Positions 46,190 through 55,175 are shown, counted from the stretch's first letter. The stretch: 64,000 bases of DNA from Aedoeadaptatus urinae (GCF_900155585.1 NZ_LT707418.1:124001-188000), one strand, 5' to 3'. Notes: generated by a model not told the origin, from the letters alone. Translations and numbers: made by a program.

Positions 46190-46750
46190 TTAAATTTCAA
46201 GTAGTTCGTCTTCCTTTTTCTTGGCTATGGCATCGATATTTTTGATGGCGGCGTCGATCAGCTTTTGAATTTCTTCTTCATAATCTTTCAGATCATCTTC
46301 AGAAATTTCCTTGTTCTTTTCCGCTTTTTTAATCGTTTCGATGGCATCGCGACGAACGTTACGAATGGCAATTTTCGATTGCTCCGCATCCTTACCGACG
46401 ACCTTAATCATATCCCTGCGTCGCTCTTCCGTCAGTTGAGGAATCGCCAGACGAATTAATTTTCCGTCGTTGGAAGGATTTAAACCCAAATCGGATTTTA
46501 GAATCTCTTTTTCAATGGCCGGAATCAAGGATGCGTCCCAAGGTTGAATGGTTAACAAGCGCGCTTCCGGTGCTGTAATGCCAGCGACTTGGTTTAAGGG
46601 CGTTTGTTGGCCGTAAGCTTCTACGGTAATTCGGTCTAAAAGAGAGGGATTGGCGCGACCGGCACGAATCGATGCCAACTCTTCCTTTAAGCGATCGGCA
46701 GTCTTTTGCGTTTTGGTTTGAACTTCTTTTTTGATTTCGCTAAAATCCAT
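46190..46750 (-). CDS. frr: Ribosome recycling factor
   Basis: The 186-residue protein has normal length and the motifs RAGRANPSLLD near 30-40 and the C-terminal RRDAIETIKKAEKNKEISEDD near 132-152. With EF-G it splits post-termination ribosomes. It follows pyrH by 12 bases in the conserved rpsB-tsf-pyrH-frr order. Confidence 0.98.
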   Translation of the reverse strand: MDFSEIKKEVQTKTQKTADRLKEELASIRAGRANPSLLDRITVEAYGQQTPLNQVAGITAPEARLLTIQPWDASLIPAIEKEILKSDLGLNPSNDGKLIRLAIPQLTEERRRDMIKVVGKDAEQSKIAIRNVRRDAIETIKKAEKNKEISEDDLKDYEEEIQKLIDAAIKNIDAIAKKKEDELLEI

Positions 46751-46762
46751 ACAAAATCCTCC

Positions 46763-47470
46763 TTATTCCACACGGGTTCCCAGCTCCTTGCCCATGGCCG
46801 CATCGTAAAGATTGTTCGATTCGTCGATGCCGAAGACAAGTAAGGGAATTTCATTTTCCATGCATAGAGAAGTGGCTGTCGAGTCCATAATTTTTAAATT
46901 CTTACTTAAGATATCGAAATAAGTCAAGTTGTCAAATTTTACAGCGTCTTCATAGACATTGGGGTCGGAGTCGTAAATACCGTCCACGCCTTTTTTCGCC
47001 AGCAAAATGACTTCCGCGTCGATTTCAGCTGCACGGAGGGCCGCTGTGGTGTCCGTGGAGAAATAGGGATTGCCGATGCCGCCCGAGAAGATAACCACAC
47101 GTCCTTTTTCAAGGTGGCGAATGGCGCGGCGACGAATGTAGGGCTCGGCCACCTGTTTCATTTCGATGGCCGTCATGACCCGCGTGACCACGTCCATTTG
47201 CTCCAGAGCATCTTGGAGGGCCAGGGCATTCATTACCGTTCCCAGCATCCCCATGTAGTCGGATGTGGCACGATCCATTTCCTTGCTGTCGCGGCCACGC
47301 CAAAAGTTGCCGCCGCCAACGACGATACACGTTTCCACACCGGCTTCGGAAATACGCTTAATTTCAGAAGCGAAAAGCCGGACGACGGAAGAATCGATGC
47401 CGATTCCTTTTTCACCCGCCATGGCTTCCCCGCTGAGCTTTAAGACGATTCGCTTATATTTAGGTTCCAT
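46763..47470 (-). CDS. pyrH: UMP kinase
   Basis: I choose the ATG at 47470 ([10 protein letters not shown], 235 residues), which gives the usual N-terminus; a longer frame extends into tsf. The amino-acid kinase fold shows KLSGEAMAG near 10, [10 protein letters not shown] near 51 and [13 protein letters not shown] near 155. It phosphorylates UMP to UDP. No strong ribosome binding site precedes this ATG, so coupling to tsf is likely. Confidence 0.95.
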   Translation of the reverse strand: MEPKYKRIVLKLSGEAMAGEKGIGIDSSVVRLFASEIKRISEAGVETCIVVGGGNFWRGRDSKEMDRATSDYMGMLGTVMNALALQDALEQMDVVTRVMTAIEMKQVAEPYIRRRAIRHLEKGRVVIFSGGIGNPYFSTDTTAALRAAEIDAEVILLAKKGVDGIYDSDPNVYEDAVKFDNLTYFDILSKNLKIMDSTATSLCMENEIPLLVFGIDESNNLYDAAMGKELGTRVE

Positions 47471-47483
47471 GGTCGCGGTCCGA

Positions 47484-48128
47484 TTATTGCATTTGTTTTG
47501 CAACTTCTTCGGCGAAGTCTTCGTTGCGCTTTTCTAAACCTTCACCGACTTCATAGCGGCAGAAACGACGAATGCTGATCTTTTCACCGATCTTTGCGAT
47601 GAGTTCGGTTAACAGATCGTTGACGCTCTTGTCGCCGTCTTTAATAAAGGGTTGATCCAATAAGACGATTTCTTTGTAGAATTTTTCCAAACGGCCTTCG
47701 ACCATTTTTTCTACGATCTTTTCGGGTTTGCCTTCGTTTAACGCTTGTTCCTTTAATACGGAACGTTCGTGATCCAATTCTTCTTCGGGCACTTCTTCGC
47801 GGGTAACGTATTTCGGATTGGTCGCTGCTACTTGCATCGCCATGTCGCGAACGAATTCTTTGAAGTCTTCGTTTTTAGCGACGAAGTCGGTTTCGGAGTT
47901 GACTTCGATCAGAACGCCGATGCGATTGTTGTGGATGTAGCTTTCAACGATCCCTTCAGCGGCAATACGGCTGCTCTTCTTAGCAACCTTGCTTAATCCT
48001 TGTTCTCTGAGAATGTCGGCCGCGCGATCGATGTCACCTTCGGATTCTTTTAAGGCCTTCTTGCAGTCCATCATGCCTGCGCCGGATTTGTCTCTCAGTT
48101 CTTTGACCATTTTTGCAGTAATTTCCAT
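47484..48128 (-). CDS. tsf: Elongation factor Ts, short form
   Basis: I choose the ATG at 48128 ([12 protein letters not shown], 214 residues) after AAAGGGGA. It has the UBA-like N-terminal domain with [12 protein letters not shown]-type motif [12 protein letters not shown] near 16-27 and NSETDFVA near 78. At 214 residues it is shorter than the 283-residue E. coli protein, matching forms with a reduced core domain. It recycles EF-Tu-GDP. A strong hairpin terminator separates it from rpsB. Confidence 0.96.
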   Translation of the reverse strand: MEITAKMVKELRDKSGAGMMDCKKALKESEGDIDRAADILREQGLSKVAKKSSRIAAEGIVESYIHNNRIGVLIEVNSETDFVAKNEDFKEFVRDMAMQVAATNPKYVTREEVPEEELDHERSVLKEQALNEGKPEKIVEKMVEGRLEKFYKEIVLLDQPFIKDGDKSVNDLLTELIAKIGEKISIRRFCRYEVGEGLEKRNEDFAEEVAKQMQ

Positions 48129-48162
48129 TTTACAGTCCCCTTTCAATCGTGAATCACATTTT

Positions 48163-48199
48163 CAAAAAAATAAGAGTTCCATTGGCTTAGAACTCTTAT
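48163..48199 (-). terminator. Terminator/attenuator between rpsB and tsf
   Basis: On the minus strand ATAAGAGTTC/GAACTCTTAT is a perfect ten-pair stem with a ten-base loop followed by seven T residues. Since no separate tsf promoter is obvious, it probably sets the ratio of S2 to downstream products. Confidence 0.88.
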
Positions 48200-48207
48200 A
48201 ATCTACC

Positions 48208-49008
48208 TTATTCTTGTTCTTTTGTATCAGCCGCACTGTCCATGTTTTGATTTTCAGTTTCTTCGGTTGCTTCAGCTTCTTCGGAAGCTTCCGTCGCTTC
48301 AGCTTCTTCTTCAGCGTGGTCTTGTGCCCCTTGTTTCCCTTCGAGAACGGCATTAGCCATGGTTTCCGTAATCAACTTAACGGCACGGATGGCGTCGTCG
48401 TTACCGGGAATGGGGTAATCCAGCTCATCGGGATCGCAGTTGGTATCGAGAATACCAACGATGGGAATACCGAGCTTTTGAGCTTCTTTAACGGCGATAT
48501 TTTCCTTCTTCGGATCGACGACATACATAACATCGGGCAGACCGTTCATGTCTTTAATGCCGCCTAAGAACTTTTCAAGACGTTCTCTTTCGTGACGAAG
48601 GCCGATCACTTCCTTCTTGGGAAGAACGTCGAAGCGACCGTCTGTTTCCATTTCTTCTAAATCCTTCAGACGACCGATTCTTTTCTTTATGGTTTGATAG
48701 TTGGTAAGAAGACCACCTAACCAACGTTGGTTGATGTAGAATTCTCCGCAACGCTTTGCTTCTTTTTCAATGGCATCTTGTGCTTGTTTTTTCGTACCGA
48801 CAAACAATACTTGTCCGCCGTTTTGTACGGTTTCGCGAACGAAGTCATAGGCGTCTTCGATTTTACCGACGGTTTTTTGTAAGTCGATGATGTAAATGCC
48901 GTTACGTTCGGTGAAGATGTATTTCTTCATCTTCGGGTTCCATCTTCTGGTTTGGTGACCAAAGTGTACGCCGGCTTCAAGCAGGCTCTTCATAGATACT
49001 ACAGACAT
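48208..49008 (-). CDS. rpsB: 30S ribosomal protein S2
   Basis: I choose the ATG at 49008 ([10 protein letters not shown], 266 residues), directly after TTGGAGGAA. It has [18 protein letters not shown]-type N-terminus, VGTKKQA near 73 and [17 protein letters not shown] near 187. The C-terminal 35 residues are Glu/Ala-rich and poorly conserved. S2 is a late-binding small-subunit protein. The gene has a strong promoter and a structured leader. Confidence 0.97.
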   Translation of the reverse strand: MSVVSMKSLLEAGVHFGHQTRRWNPKMKKYIFTERNGIYIIDLQKTVGKIEDAYDFVRETVQNGGQVLFVGTKKQAQDAIEKEAKRCGEFYINQRWLGGLLTNYQTIKKRIGRLKDLEEMETDGRFDVLPKKEVIGLRHERERLEKFLGGIKDMNGLPDVMYVVDPKKENIAVKEAQKLGIPIVGILDTNCDPDELDYPIPGNDDAIRAVKLITETMANAVLEGKQGAQDHAEEEAEATEASEEAEATEETENQNMDSAADTKEQE

Positions 49009-49032
49009 AATTCCTCCAATTGTTTTTTCCTC

Positions 49033-49087
49033 CACAGTTCGTATGGACAGAACGACCCATAGGCAACGGCTCTGTTCCGAAACTGTG
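49033..49087 (-). promoter_or_regulatory. Structured rpsB leader, candidate S2 autoregulatory RNA
   Basis: The 92-base leader folds into an outer stem CACAGTT/AACTGTG (49087-49081 with 49039-49033) and an inner stem GGAACAGA/TCTGTCC with one bulge, enclosing a GCCGTTGCCTATGGGTCG loop. The stem ends next to GGAGG. Two nested stems in a ribosomal protein leader suggest feedback control by S2. Confidence 0.45.
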
Positions 49088-49106
49088 TGCGTATTTGTAC
49101 CGATAT

Positions 49107-49135
49107 ATTATAACATGGGCCAAAGGGGCATGCAA
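49107..49135 (-). promoter_or_regulatory. Promoter of rpsB-tsf-pyrH-frr
   Basis: On the minus strand TTGCAT (49135-49130) and TATAAT (49112-49107) are spaced 17 bases, with TGT before the -10. Confidence 0.7.
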
Positions 49136-49166
49136 GAATCCTTTCTCATTTTTCATGACGAACTTA

Positions 49167-49175
49167 TGATATACT
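49167..49175 (+). promoter_or_regulatory. Extended -10 promoter of the M29 aminopeptidase gene
   Basis: TGA-TATACT lies 21 bases before the start codon and just upstream of the AAAGGAGG ribosome binding site. No clear -35 is present. Confidence 0.5.
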
Positions 49176-49196
49176 TTTTCTGTAAAAGGAGGAATT

Positions 49197-50426
49197 ATGA
49201 ATTTTAATCAACGCTTACAGGCTTATGCTGAATTATTAATAAAGACCGGTGTTTCTTTAAAGGACGGACAGGATTTAGTGATCCGCAGTCCTCTGGAAGG
49301 AAGGGATCTCGTCGTCGCCTGCGCCCGCGTCGCCTATGAGGTCGGCGCCGCAGACGTTCACGTCATGTGGTCCGACGACGATCTGACTCTCTTAAAATAC
49401 CAATGTGCGCCTGATGAGGTTTTAAATACGGTTCCCGATTTCGAAAAGGAAAAATTTCGCCACTATTTAGAGCGTGGCGCCGCCTTCTTATCCTTCACCG
49501 GATCGGATCCCGACCTTCTCAAGCAAATCGATCCGAAGAAGCTGCAAAAGGCTTCCGGAAGTCGGAGCAAGGCCCTGCGCTTTTACTCCGAAGCCATGAT
49601 GCGGGACGAAAACCCCTGGACCGTCGCCGGCATCGCCACTCACGCTTGGGCCATGAAGGTCTATCCGGATTTAGAAGCCGATGAATCCGTGAAAAAACTA
49701 TGGGACGCCATTTTCGACATGTCCCGCGTGTCTGAAAATACCATCGCCGATTGGAAAAAGCACATGGAGACCGTGGACGGACGCGCTAAAAAGCTTACCG
49801 AAGCATCCTACGCCTCTCTGCACTACACGAACGGCTTGGGAACGGATTTGACAATCGCCTTGCCCGAAGGCCATATTTGGGCCGGAGGCGGCTCTCATTT
49901 GCCGGACGGCCGTTATTTCGTGGCGAACATTCCCACGGAAGAGGTCTTTACCATGCCCCACCGCAAGGGCGTCGACGGCATCGTCTATGCCTCCATGCCT
50001 CTCGCCTATAACGGAAACGTCATCGACGGCTTTTGGCTTCGCTTTAAAGAGGGGAAGGTCGTGGACTTCGATGCAAAACAAGGCAAGGACGTTCTCGCCC
50101 ATTTGTTGGAGACCGACGATGGCGCCAAGCACTTAGGCGAGGTGGCTCTCGTCCCAGACGATTCGCCTATTTCCAATCGTAATCAATTATTTTACAACAC
50201 CTTGTACGACGAAAACGCCTCTTGCCACTTGGCTTTGGGAAAGGCCTACCCCACCTGTTTAAAAGACAGCGGCGATTTAAGTAAAGAGGAACTGTTGGAA
50301 CGTGGGGCCAACGACAGCTTGACCCACGTCGATTTCATGGTCGGTACGCCGGATCTTTCCATTACGGCAACGACGATCGACGGAAAAGAGGTTCCCATCT
50401 TCGTCGACGGAAATTGGGCAAAATAA
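49197..50426 (+). CDS. M29 family (thermophilic-type) aminopeptidase
   Basis: The 409-residue protein matches the length of AmpS/PepS/aminopeptidase T. Visible family motifs are IPTEEVFTMPHR near 250-261, HLGEVALVPDDSPI near 313, NTLYDENASCHLALG near 335 and HVDFMVG near 377, which together hold the Glu, His and Asp metal ligands. It removes N-terminal amino acids from peptides in the cytoplasm. It is a single-gene unit on the plus strand between rpsB and rpmF. Confidence 0.93.
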   Translation: MNFNQRLQAYAELLIKTGVSLKDGQDLVIRSPLEGRDLVVACARVAYEVGAADVHVMWSDDDLTLLKYQCAPDEVLNTVPDFEKEKFRHYLERGAAFLSFTGSDPDLLKQIDPKKLQKASGSRSKALRFYSEAMMRDENPWTVAGIATHAWAMKVYPDLEADESVKKLWDAIFDMSRVSENTIADWKKHMETVDGRAKKLTEASYASLHYTNGLGTDLTIALPEGHIWAGGGSHLPDGRYFVANIPTEEVFTMPHRKGVDGIVYASMPLAYNGNVIDGFWLRFKEGKVVDFDAKQGKDVLAHLLETDDGAKHLGEVALVPDDSPISNRNQLFYNTLYDENASCHLALGKAYPTCLKDSGDLSKEELLERGANDSLTHVDFMVGTPDLSITATTIDGKEVPIFVDGNWAK

Positions 50427-50428
50427 AA

Positions 50429-50482
50429 GGACACCCGAGGGTGTCCGCAAAAAAAGCTTCCGATTTTTCGGAAGCTTTTTTC
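50429..50482. terminator. Double hairpin, bidirectional terminator
   Basis: GGACACCC/GGGTGTCC (50429-50446) is followed by AAAAAGCTTCCGA/TCGGAAGCTTTTT (50451-50480). The second hairpin has T-runs on both strands and serves the aminopeptidase gene and the convergent rpmF. Confidence 0.9.
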
Positions 50483-50671
50483 TTATACTTCTTCAGAAGT
50501 TGCGATAACTTCTTTGCCATCGTAGTAGCCGCAGCTCGGGCAAATACGGTGGGGTAACTTCGCTTCGTGGCAATTGGGGCACTCAGCGACAGTCGTTTTA
50601 TTCAGACGATAAGAAGATGCACGTCTTTTGTTTTTACGTTGTTTCGAAGTTTTACTCTTAGGTACTGCCAT
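50483..50671 (-). CDS. rpmF: 50S ribosomal protein L32
   Basis: The 62-residue protein begins MAVPKSKTSKQRKNKRR and has the zinc-binding pairs CPNC near 35 and CPSC near 48. It follows the DUF177 gene by 18 bases, a pairing found in most bacteria. Confidence 0.98.
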   Translation of the reverse strand: MAVPKSKTSKQRKNKRRASSYRLNKTTVAECPNCHEAKLPHRICPSCGYYDGKEVIATSEEV

Positions 50672-50689
50672 GTCTACACCTCCCTATCT

Positions 50690-51199
50690 TCATGCTTTTT
50701 CATCGAATAAATTTTTTAAGGATTCAAAGGGGCTTACGCCTTCCGACTCACAATGATGGTCGGGATGTTCATTTAAATCCTCACCACAGACCGGGCAAAG
50801 TCCCCTGCAAGCTTCGTTGCACAAAACCTTGTTCGGTACAGATGTTATCACTTGCGAGAATACCAATTCCGCCAATGGGAATTCATCCAGTGTTTCCACG
50901 AGAAGGACGTTTCCGTCGTCATCTTCGCTGTCGTCGGTAGTTACGACGATATGAGATTCGCTTTCTACGGTTTCTTCAACCGGCTTTAAGCAGCGATCAC
51001 AACAGCTTTCGAACGAATAACCCACGCGAACGTCGACTTCCAAATCGCCGTCGACTTTATAAATATCCATGTCGTAGTCAATGGGATCGATTAAGCCCAT
51101 GCCGGAAACGTCCAGTGGACTTTCCTCTTTCATTAATTGACCCTCGACGTGCTTGTGGATCTCACTTCCCTGTAAAAAATCAGAAAATTCTCTACGCAA
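50690..51199 (-). CDS. DUF177 (YceD-like) protein
   Basis: I choose the TTG at 51199 (MRREFSDFLQ, 169 residues) because GAGGTGA lies at the right distance; an upstream GTG overlaps that site. It has the family cysteines CCDRCLKPV near 91 and CNEACRGLCPVCGEDLN near 132. YceD-family proteins are encoded before rpmF and have been linked to 23S rRNA processing or accumulation. It has its own promoter. Confidence 0.9.
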   Translation of the reverse strand: MRREFSDFLQGSEIHKHVEGQLMKEESPLDVSGMGLIDPIDYDMDIYKVDGDLEVDVRVGYSFESCCDRCLKPVEETVESESHIVVTTDDSEDDDGNVLLVETLDEFPLAELVFSQVITSVPNKVLCNEACRGLCPVCGEDLNEHPDHHCESEGVSPFESLKNLFDEKA

Positions 51200-51228
51200 A
51201 GGTATCACCTCTAAAACTGCTGCAAGCT

Positions 51229-51258
51229 ATTATATGACAACTATTCAGCTCCTGTCAA
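51229..51258 (-). promoter_or_regulatory. Promoter of the DUF177-rpmF operon
   Basis: On the minus strand a consensus TTGACA (51258-51253) and TATAAT (51234-51229) are spaced 18 bases, between ackA and the DUF177 gene. Confidence 0.75.
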
Positions 51259-51263
51259 GGATT

Positions 51264-52454
51264 TTAAACGAGTTTAGCCGTTTCCATAGCGATCTTTAAT
51301 TCTTCGTTGGTAGGAATGACCAAAACGGGAATGGAAGAATCGTCGGTGCTTACTACCGCTTCTTTTCCGCGCATATTGTTTTTGTCGCTGTCGATCTTTA
51401 CGCCTAAGGAAGTTAAGCCGCCTACGACACGTTCTCGCGTCGTAATGGAGTTTTCACCGACACCGGCGGTAAAGATAATACCGTCGCAGTGATCCATTTC
51501 GGTTAAATAAGCGCCGATATATTTACGAACGCGATTTTCGAAAATATCTAAAGCCAATTGAGCGCGACCATTGCCTTTTTCAGCTGCTTCTTCCAAGTCT
51601 CTGAAGTCGCTGGAAACGCCGCTGATTCCCAAGACGCCGCTCTTCTTGTTCATGACATTGGACATTTCTTCAGTGCTGAGGTTTTCTTTGTCCATGATAA
51701 AGGGAACGATGGCGGGGTCCATGTCGCCGGTACGAGTACCCATGGCCAAGCCTTCGAGCGGCGTAAAGCCCATGGTGGTGTCGTAGCATTTTCCGCCGAT
51801 GACGGCGCTGATGCTGGAGCCGTTACCTAAGTGGCAGGTAATTAAATTCACTTCGTCAAGCTTCTTGCCCAGCATGTCGGCAGCACGTTCCGTAATATAT
51901 TGGTGGCTGGTGCCGTGGAAGCCGTAGCGACGAACCTTGTATTTTTCGTAGTATTCATAAGGCAGGGCATAAATGTAGTTCAATGCAGGAATGCTTTGAT
52001 GGAAAGCCGTGTCGAAGACAGCGACCATGGGGACGTCGCCCATAATTTCTTTGCATGCTTCGATGCCGATAATGTTCGGCGGGTTGTGCAAGGGTGCGAT
52101 TTCCACATTGTCGTTAATGGCTTTCATGACCTTTTCGTCGATGATGACCGATTGAGCGAAGGCTTCGCCGCCGTGGACGACGCGGTGGCCGACGGCATCG
52201 ATTTCGTCCAAGCTCTTTACCGCACCGTACTCCGGATGTTGTAAAGAATCCAAGACGATTTTAAGGGCAGCTTTGTGATCGGCGAGTTTTTCTTCGATGA
52301 CGATTTCATCCTTGCCGGCTGCTTCGTATTTTACGCGACCGCCTTCAATGCCGATACGTTCTGCCAAGCCCTTGGCAAGAACCTTCTTTTCTTCCATATC
52401 GATTAACTGGTACTTCAAAGAAGAACTTCCGCAGTTAATGACTAAAATGTTCAT
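51264..52454 (-). CDS. ackA: Acetate kinase
   Basis: The 396-residue protein has INCGSSSLKY near 5-14, AVGHRVVHGGE near 86, CHLGNGSS near 205 and FTAGVGENS near 322, all typical of AckA. It makes ATP and acetate from acetyl phosphate, the main energy-yielding step of many anaerobes. No pta gene is adjacent. The gene diverges from tmcAL with a shared 90-base promoter region. The start has AAGGAGG. Confidence 0.98.
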   Translation of the reverse strand: MNILVINCGSSSLKYQLIDMEEKKVLAKGLAERIGIEGGRVKYEAAGKDEIVIEEKLADHKAALKIVLDSLQHPEYGAVKSLDEIDAVGHRVVHGGEAFAQSVIIDEKVMKAINDNVEIAPLHNPPNIIGIEACKEIMGDVPMVAVFDTAFHQSIPALNYIYALPYEYYEKYKVRRYGFHGTSHQYITERAADMLGKKLDEVNLITCHLGNGSSISAVIGGKCYDTTMGFTPLEGLAMGTRTGDMDPAIVPFIMDKENLSTEEMSNVMNKKSGVLGISGVSSDFRDLEEAAEKGNGRAQLALDIFENRVRKYIGAYLTEMDHCDGIIFTAGVGENSITTRERVVGGLTSLGVKIDSDKNNMRGKEAVVSTDDSSIPVLVIPTNEELKIAMETAKLV

Positions 52455-52492
52455 GTATTTCCTCCTTGTGCATTTTCATTTTGACCGTAGTT

Positions 52493-52501
52493 ATTATATC
52501 A
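52493..52501 (-). promoter_or_regulatory. Extended -10 promoter of ackA
   Basis: TGA-TATAAT on the minus strand (52501-52493). It overlaps a weaker plus-strand promoter candidate for tmcAL with TTGACC at 52481-52486, so the two may interfere. Confidence 0.5.
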
Positions 52502-52546
52502 TATAACTGTTCCCTATCGAAGAAAAGAGCAGAAAAGGATAAAATC

Positions 52547-53668
52547 ATGCCCTACGCCCTGATTGTGGCCGAGACCAATCCACTCCATTACGGCCATACC
52601 TACTTAATTCAATGTGTCAAAGACCGAGGCTATTCGGTGATCGTCTTGATGAGCGGCTCCTTTACTCAAAGGGGCCTCCCCGTCGTCACCGATAAGTTTA
52701 CCCGTGCGAGGGATTTAATCGCAGAGGGCGTCGATGTGGTCATTACCCACCCGGTGCAGTCGGCCACATCGGCGGGTGAGCTCTTTTCCTACGGCGCCAT
52801 GAGTGCGGCCACGCGCCTTCCCTCCATCGATGCCGTCTTCTGCGGCACGGAATTCGGAGACGAGGAAGTGTTTCGCGCCATGTTCGATTACGAACGGACG
52901 GAGACATTTAAAACTCAATTAAAAGAAGCAATGACATGCGGCGCCTCTTACGCCGCCGCTTATAAAAAAGCTTTTGCGGAAAAAGATCCTCAATGGGAAA
53001 TGCTCTTTCAGTCCAACGCCCTTTTGGCTTACGGCTATTATAAAAGCTTGAGAAAACTCTCTTCCGCCATTTCTTTGAAGATGGTCCCAAGAAAAAAATC
53101 GACATCCGTCCTTTCCGCCTCAGTCCTTCGCGCCATGAACGAGGAAAATGCAGCAGACGTTAAGGGCTATTGCGCCGGAACCGCTCCCGCCTATCGTGAG
53201 TCGGAGCTTTGCGCCAAGCTTTTTCAAATCTATCGCAGTGGTCTCTTAACTTCCGAGCTCGACCTCGCGTCATACGACGGCTACGAGATCGGCATCGATC
53301 AGCGTATTCGCAAGCTGCTTCGGAGCACCTCGGACCATAAAGCTTTTCTTGAGCAGGCAAGCACGAAGCGCTATTCCCGGTGGCGCATCGCCAGACTCTT
53401 GCTTCATCATTTGTTGGCCATGGACCGAGAAAGCGTCCGGGCCTCCATCGAAAGCCAAAAAGCCTATCAGGTGTTGGCATTTTCGGAAAAAGGCACCGAC
53501 TTCTTGCGCTTGGCAAAATCCTCTTCCGCTTCCCTTCTTACGAATTACAAGCAAATAAATAAAGCTTCAGCGGATCAACAGCGGATTCTTTCTTTCGAGG
53601 AGCGGGCCACCGACCTGTGGAGCGTTCTGACGGGAACAGAGATGGGTCGGGATCACATTGGAATTTAA
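52547..53668 (+). CDS. tmcAL: tRNA(Met) cytidine acetate ligase (TmcAL, YlbM family)
   Basis: I choose the ATG at 52547 (MPYALIVAETNP, 373 residues) after AAAAGGA; a longer frame crosses the promoter region. It has the nucleotidyltransferase motif ETNPLHYGH near 9-17, VLMSGSFTQRG near 36 and TKFTRAR-type DKFTRARDLIAEGVD near 53. TmcAL uses ATP and acetate to make N4-acetylcytidine at the wobble base of elongator tRNA-Met. It diverges from ackA, whose product generates acetate. It is slightly shorter than B. subtilis YlbM. Confidence 0.9.
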   Translation: MPYALIVAETNPLHYGHTYLIQCVKDRGYSVIVLMSGSFTQRGLPVVTDKFTRARDLIAEGVDVVITHPVQSATSAGELFSYGAMSAATRLPSIDAVFCGTEFGDEEVFRAMFDYERTETFKTQLKEAMTCGASYAAAYKKAFAEKDPQWEMLFQSNALLAYGYYKSLRKLSSAISLKMVPRKKSTSVLSASVLRAMNEENAADVKGYCAGTAPAYRESELCAKLFQIYRSGLLTSELDLASYDGYEIGIDQRIRKLLRSTSDHKAFLEQASTKRYSRWRIARLLLHHLLAMDRESVRASIESQKAYQVLAFSEKGTDFLRLAKSSSASLLTNYKQINKASADQQRILSFEERATDLWSVLTGTEMGRDHIGI

Positions 53669-53674
53669 GCAAAG

Positions 53675-53699
53675 AAAAAACGGCACGAGGCCGTTTTTT
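53675..53699. terminator. Bidirectional terminator after tmcAL
   Basis: AAAAAACGGC-ACGAG-GCCGTTTTTT is a perfect hairpin with A and T arms that can end both tmcAL and the convergent coiled-coil gene stopping at 53700. Confidence 0.9.
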
Positions 53700-54134
53700 T
53701 TAAAGCTCTTTTCTGTTTTCATTAATGGTCTTGATCATCTCGGACAAGTGAACTTGGGTGCTTTCAAGCATATTGTCCACGTAGTCGCGAGCCGAGAGGC
53801 GAATTTGATCCGATTCAAGCTCGGCGCGGTTCATGATTTCTCTGGCTTGTTCTTGGGCGGCGAGGGTGATTTCGTCTTCGTTGACCAGCTTTTGTGCTTC
53901 CACATGAGCCGCTTGAACGATTTGCTTCGCCTGCATATTGGCTTCGTCAAAAATTTCGTCCTTGCGATCGCGAATGCTTTGAGCTTCTGCTAAATCTTGA
54001 GGAAATTGCGATTCGATTTGGTTCAAAAGTTCGTTGACCTCGTCCTTATCGACCATCACTTTTCCCGTCAAAGGAATGGTGGAGCTAACTTCCAATAAAT
54101 CTTTTAAATCTTCGATGTAACGCATAACTTCCAT
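53700..54134 (-). CDS. Coiled-coil protein encoded next to coaD
   Basis: The 144-residue protein is largely helical and charged, with a central region rich in Ala, Glu and Gln (about 65-140) reminiscent of ATP synthase b-subunit or DivIVA-type coils. No enzymatic motif or membrane segment is seen. Similar small proteins sit beside coaD and ylbM in clostridial genomes, often labelled ATPase without support. AGGAAGG precedes the ATG, three bases after coaD. Function unknown. Confidence 0.75.
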   Translation of the reverse strand: MEVMRYIEDLKDLLEVSSTIPLTGKVMVDKDEVNELLNQIESQFPQDLAEAQSIRDRKDEIFDEANMQAKQIVQAAHVEAQKLVNEDEITLAAQEQAREIMNRAELESDQIRLSARDYVDNMLESTQVHLSEMIKTINENRKEL

Positions 54135-54137
54135 AAG

Positions 54138-54617
54138 TTACCTTCCTCTCATTTTCTCCTTCATTGCATCCCCGACTACATCGGGTACAAACAGCGACGT
54201 ATCTCCATTAAACAAAGCGACCTCTCTGGCGAGAGAAGAACTGATAAACAAATGCTCCTGAGTCGTCAATAAAAATACCGTCTCCAAATTGGTTCCGTAA
54301 TTTTTATTGGCCATGGCCACCGTGTATTCGCTTTCGAAATCGTGATTGGACCGAAGACCGCGAACGACAACGTCGACATTTTTTTCCTTGGCATAATCGA
54401 CGAGTAAACCTTCAAAGTGATCCGTCTCAATGCCTTGTTCCCCTTTCAGGGTTTCTCTTAACAGGTGGAGCCGTTCCTCTACCGTAAAAAAACCGGGCTT
54501 GCTTTTATTGTTCAGCACGGCGACGATGACTTCGCCGAAAATAGCCTTCGCTCGATGAATAATGTCCAAGTGGCCATAGGTTACGGGATCGAAGCTACCG
54601 GCATAAATGACTTTCAA
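54138..54617 (-). CDS. coaD: Phosphopantetheine adenylyltransferase
   Basis: The 159-residue protein has AGSFDPVTYGHLDII near 6-20 with the T/HxGH nucleotidyltransferase motif, GLRSNHDFESEY near 90 and ISSSLAREVA near 126. It makes dephospho-CoA from phosphopantetheine and ATP. The TTG start lies three bases after rsmD and has only a weak ribosome binding site, so coupling with rsmD is likely. The rsmD-coaD pair is conserved widely. Confidence 0.96.
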   Translation of the reverse strand: MKVIYAGSFDPVTYGHLDIIHRAKAIFGEVIVAVLNNKSKPGFFTVEERLHLLRETLKGEQGIETDHFEGLLVDYAKEKNVDVVVRGLRSNHDFESEYTVAMANKNYGTNLETVFLLTTQEHLFISSSLAREVALFNGDTSLFVPDVVGDAMKEKMRGR

Positions 54618-54620
54618 ATT

Positions 54621-55175
54621 CTAATCACAACTTTCATAAATCCAAATGATCTTCTTACCATAGAGCTTTTGCCGCACCAATGTCAAGTGCTTGTAGTCGG
54701 AAAAATCGTAGTCCCTCGGTGCCTCAAACACCATGCGACCGCCCTGTGCCAATAAGTGATCGGCTTCGACGATGGACGCCGTGCGATCGTAATATTCTCG
54801 ATTGACGTAAGGCGGATCGACATATATGTAGTCGAACGTCACATTTTCCTTTCGAGCGAGTACCAAGCACTCCTCGAAAGATCCATCCACGACCTTACTC
54901 TTCTCATTATACCCTGTTTTGCTGATATTTTCACGAGTAATTCGAAGACTTTCCCTATGATTATCGCAAAACCAGGCGAAGTCGGAACCTCGACTTAAAA
55001 ACTCGATGCCCATATGGCCGGTGCCGGAGAATAGATCCAATACTTTGGTCCCGCTAAAGGGGCCGTAGAGAAGATTAAAAACATTTTCTTTAATGCGATC
55101 CTCCGTCGGACGAATGCGATCGCCTTTCGGCGTTGTGAGTCGCTGCCCCTTCTTCTCTCCCGCTATAACACGCAT
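54621..55175 (-). CDS. rsmD: 16S rRNA (guanine966-N2) methyltransferase
   Basis: I choose the ATG at 55175 (MRVIAGEKKG, 184 residues); a GTG two codons upstream is also possible. It has LDLFSGTGHMGIEFLSRG near 46 (SAM binding) and the catalytic DPPY in YVDPPYVNREYYD near 118. It methylates G966 of 16S rRNA. It lies between recG and coaD. Confidence 0.95.
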   Translation of the reverse strand: MRVIAGEKKGQRLTTPKGDRIRPTEDRIKENVFNLLYGPFSGTKVLDLFSGTGHMGIEFLSRGSDFAWFCDNHRESLRITRENISKTGYNEKSKVVDGSFEECLVLARKENVTFDYIYVDPPYVNREYYDRTASIVEADHLLAQGGRMVFEAPRDYDFSDYKHLTLVRQKLYGKKIIWIYESCD

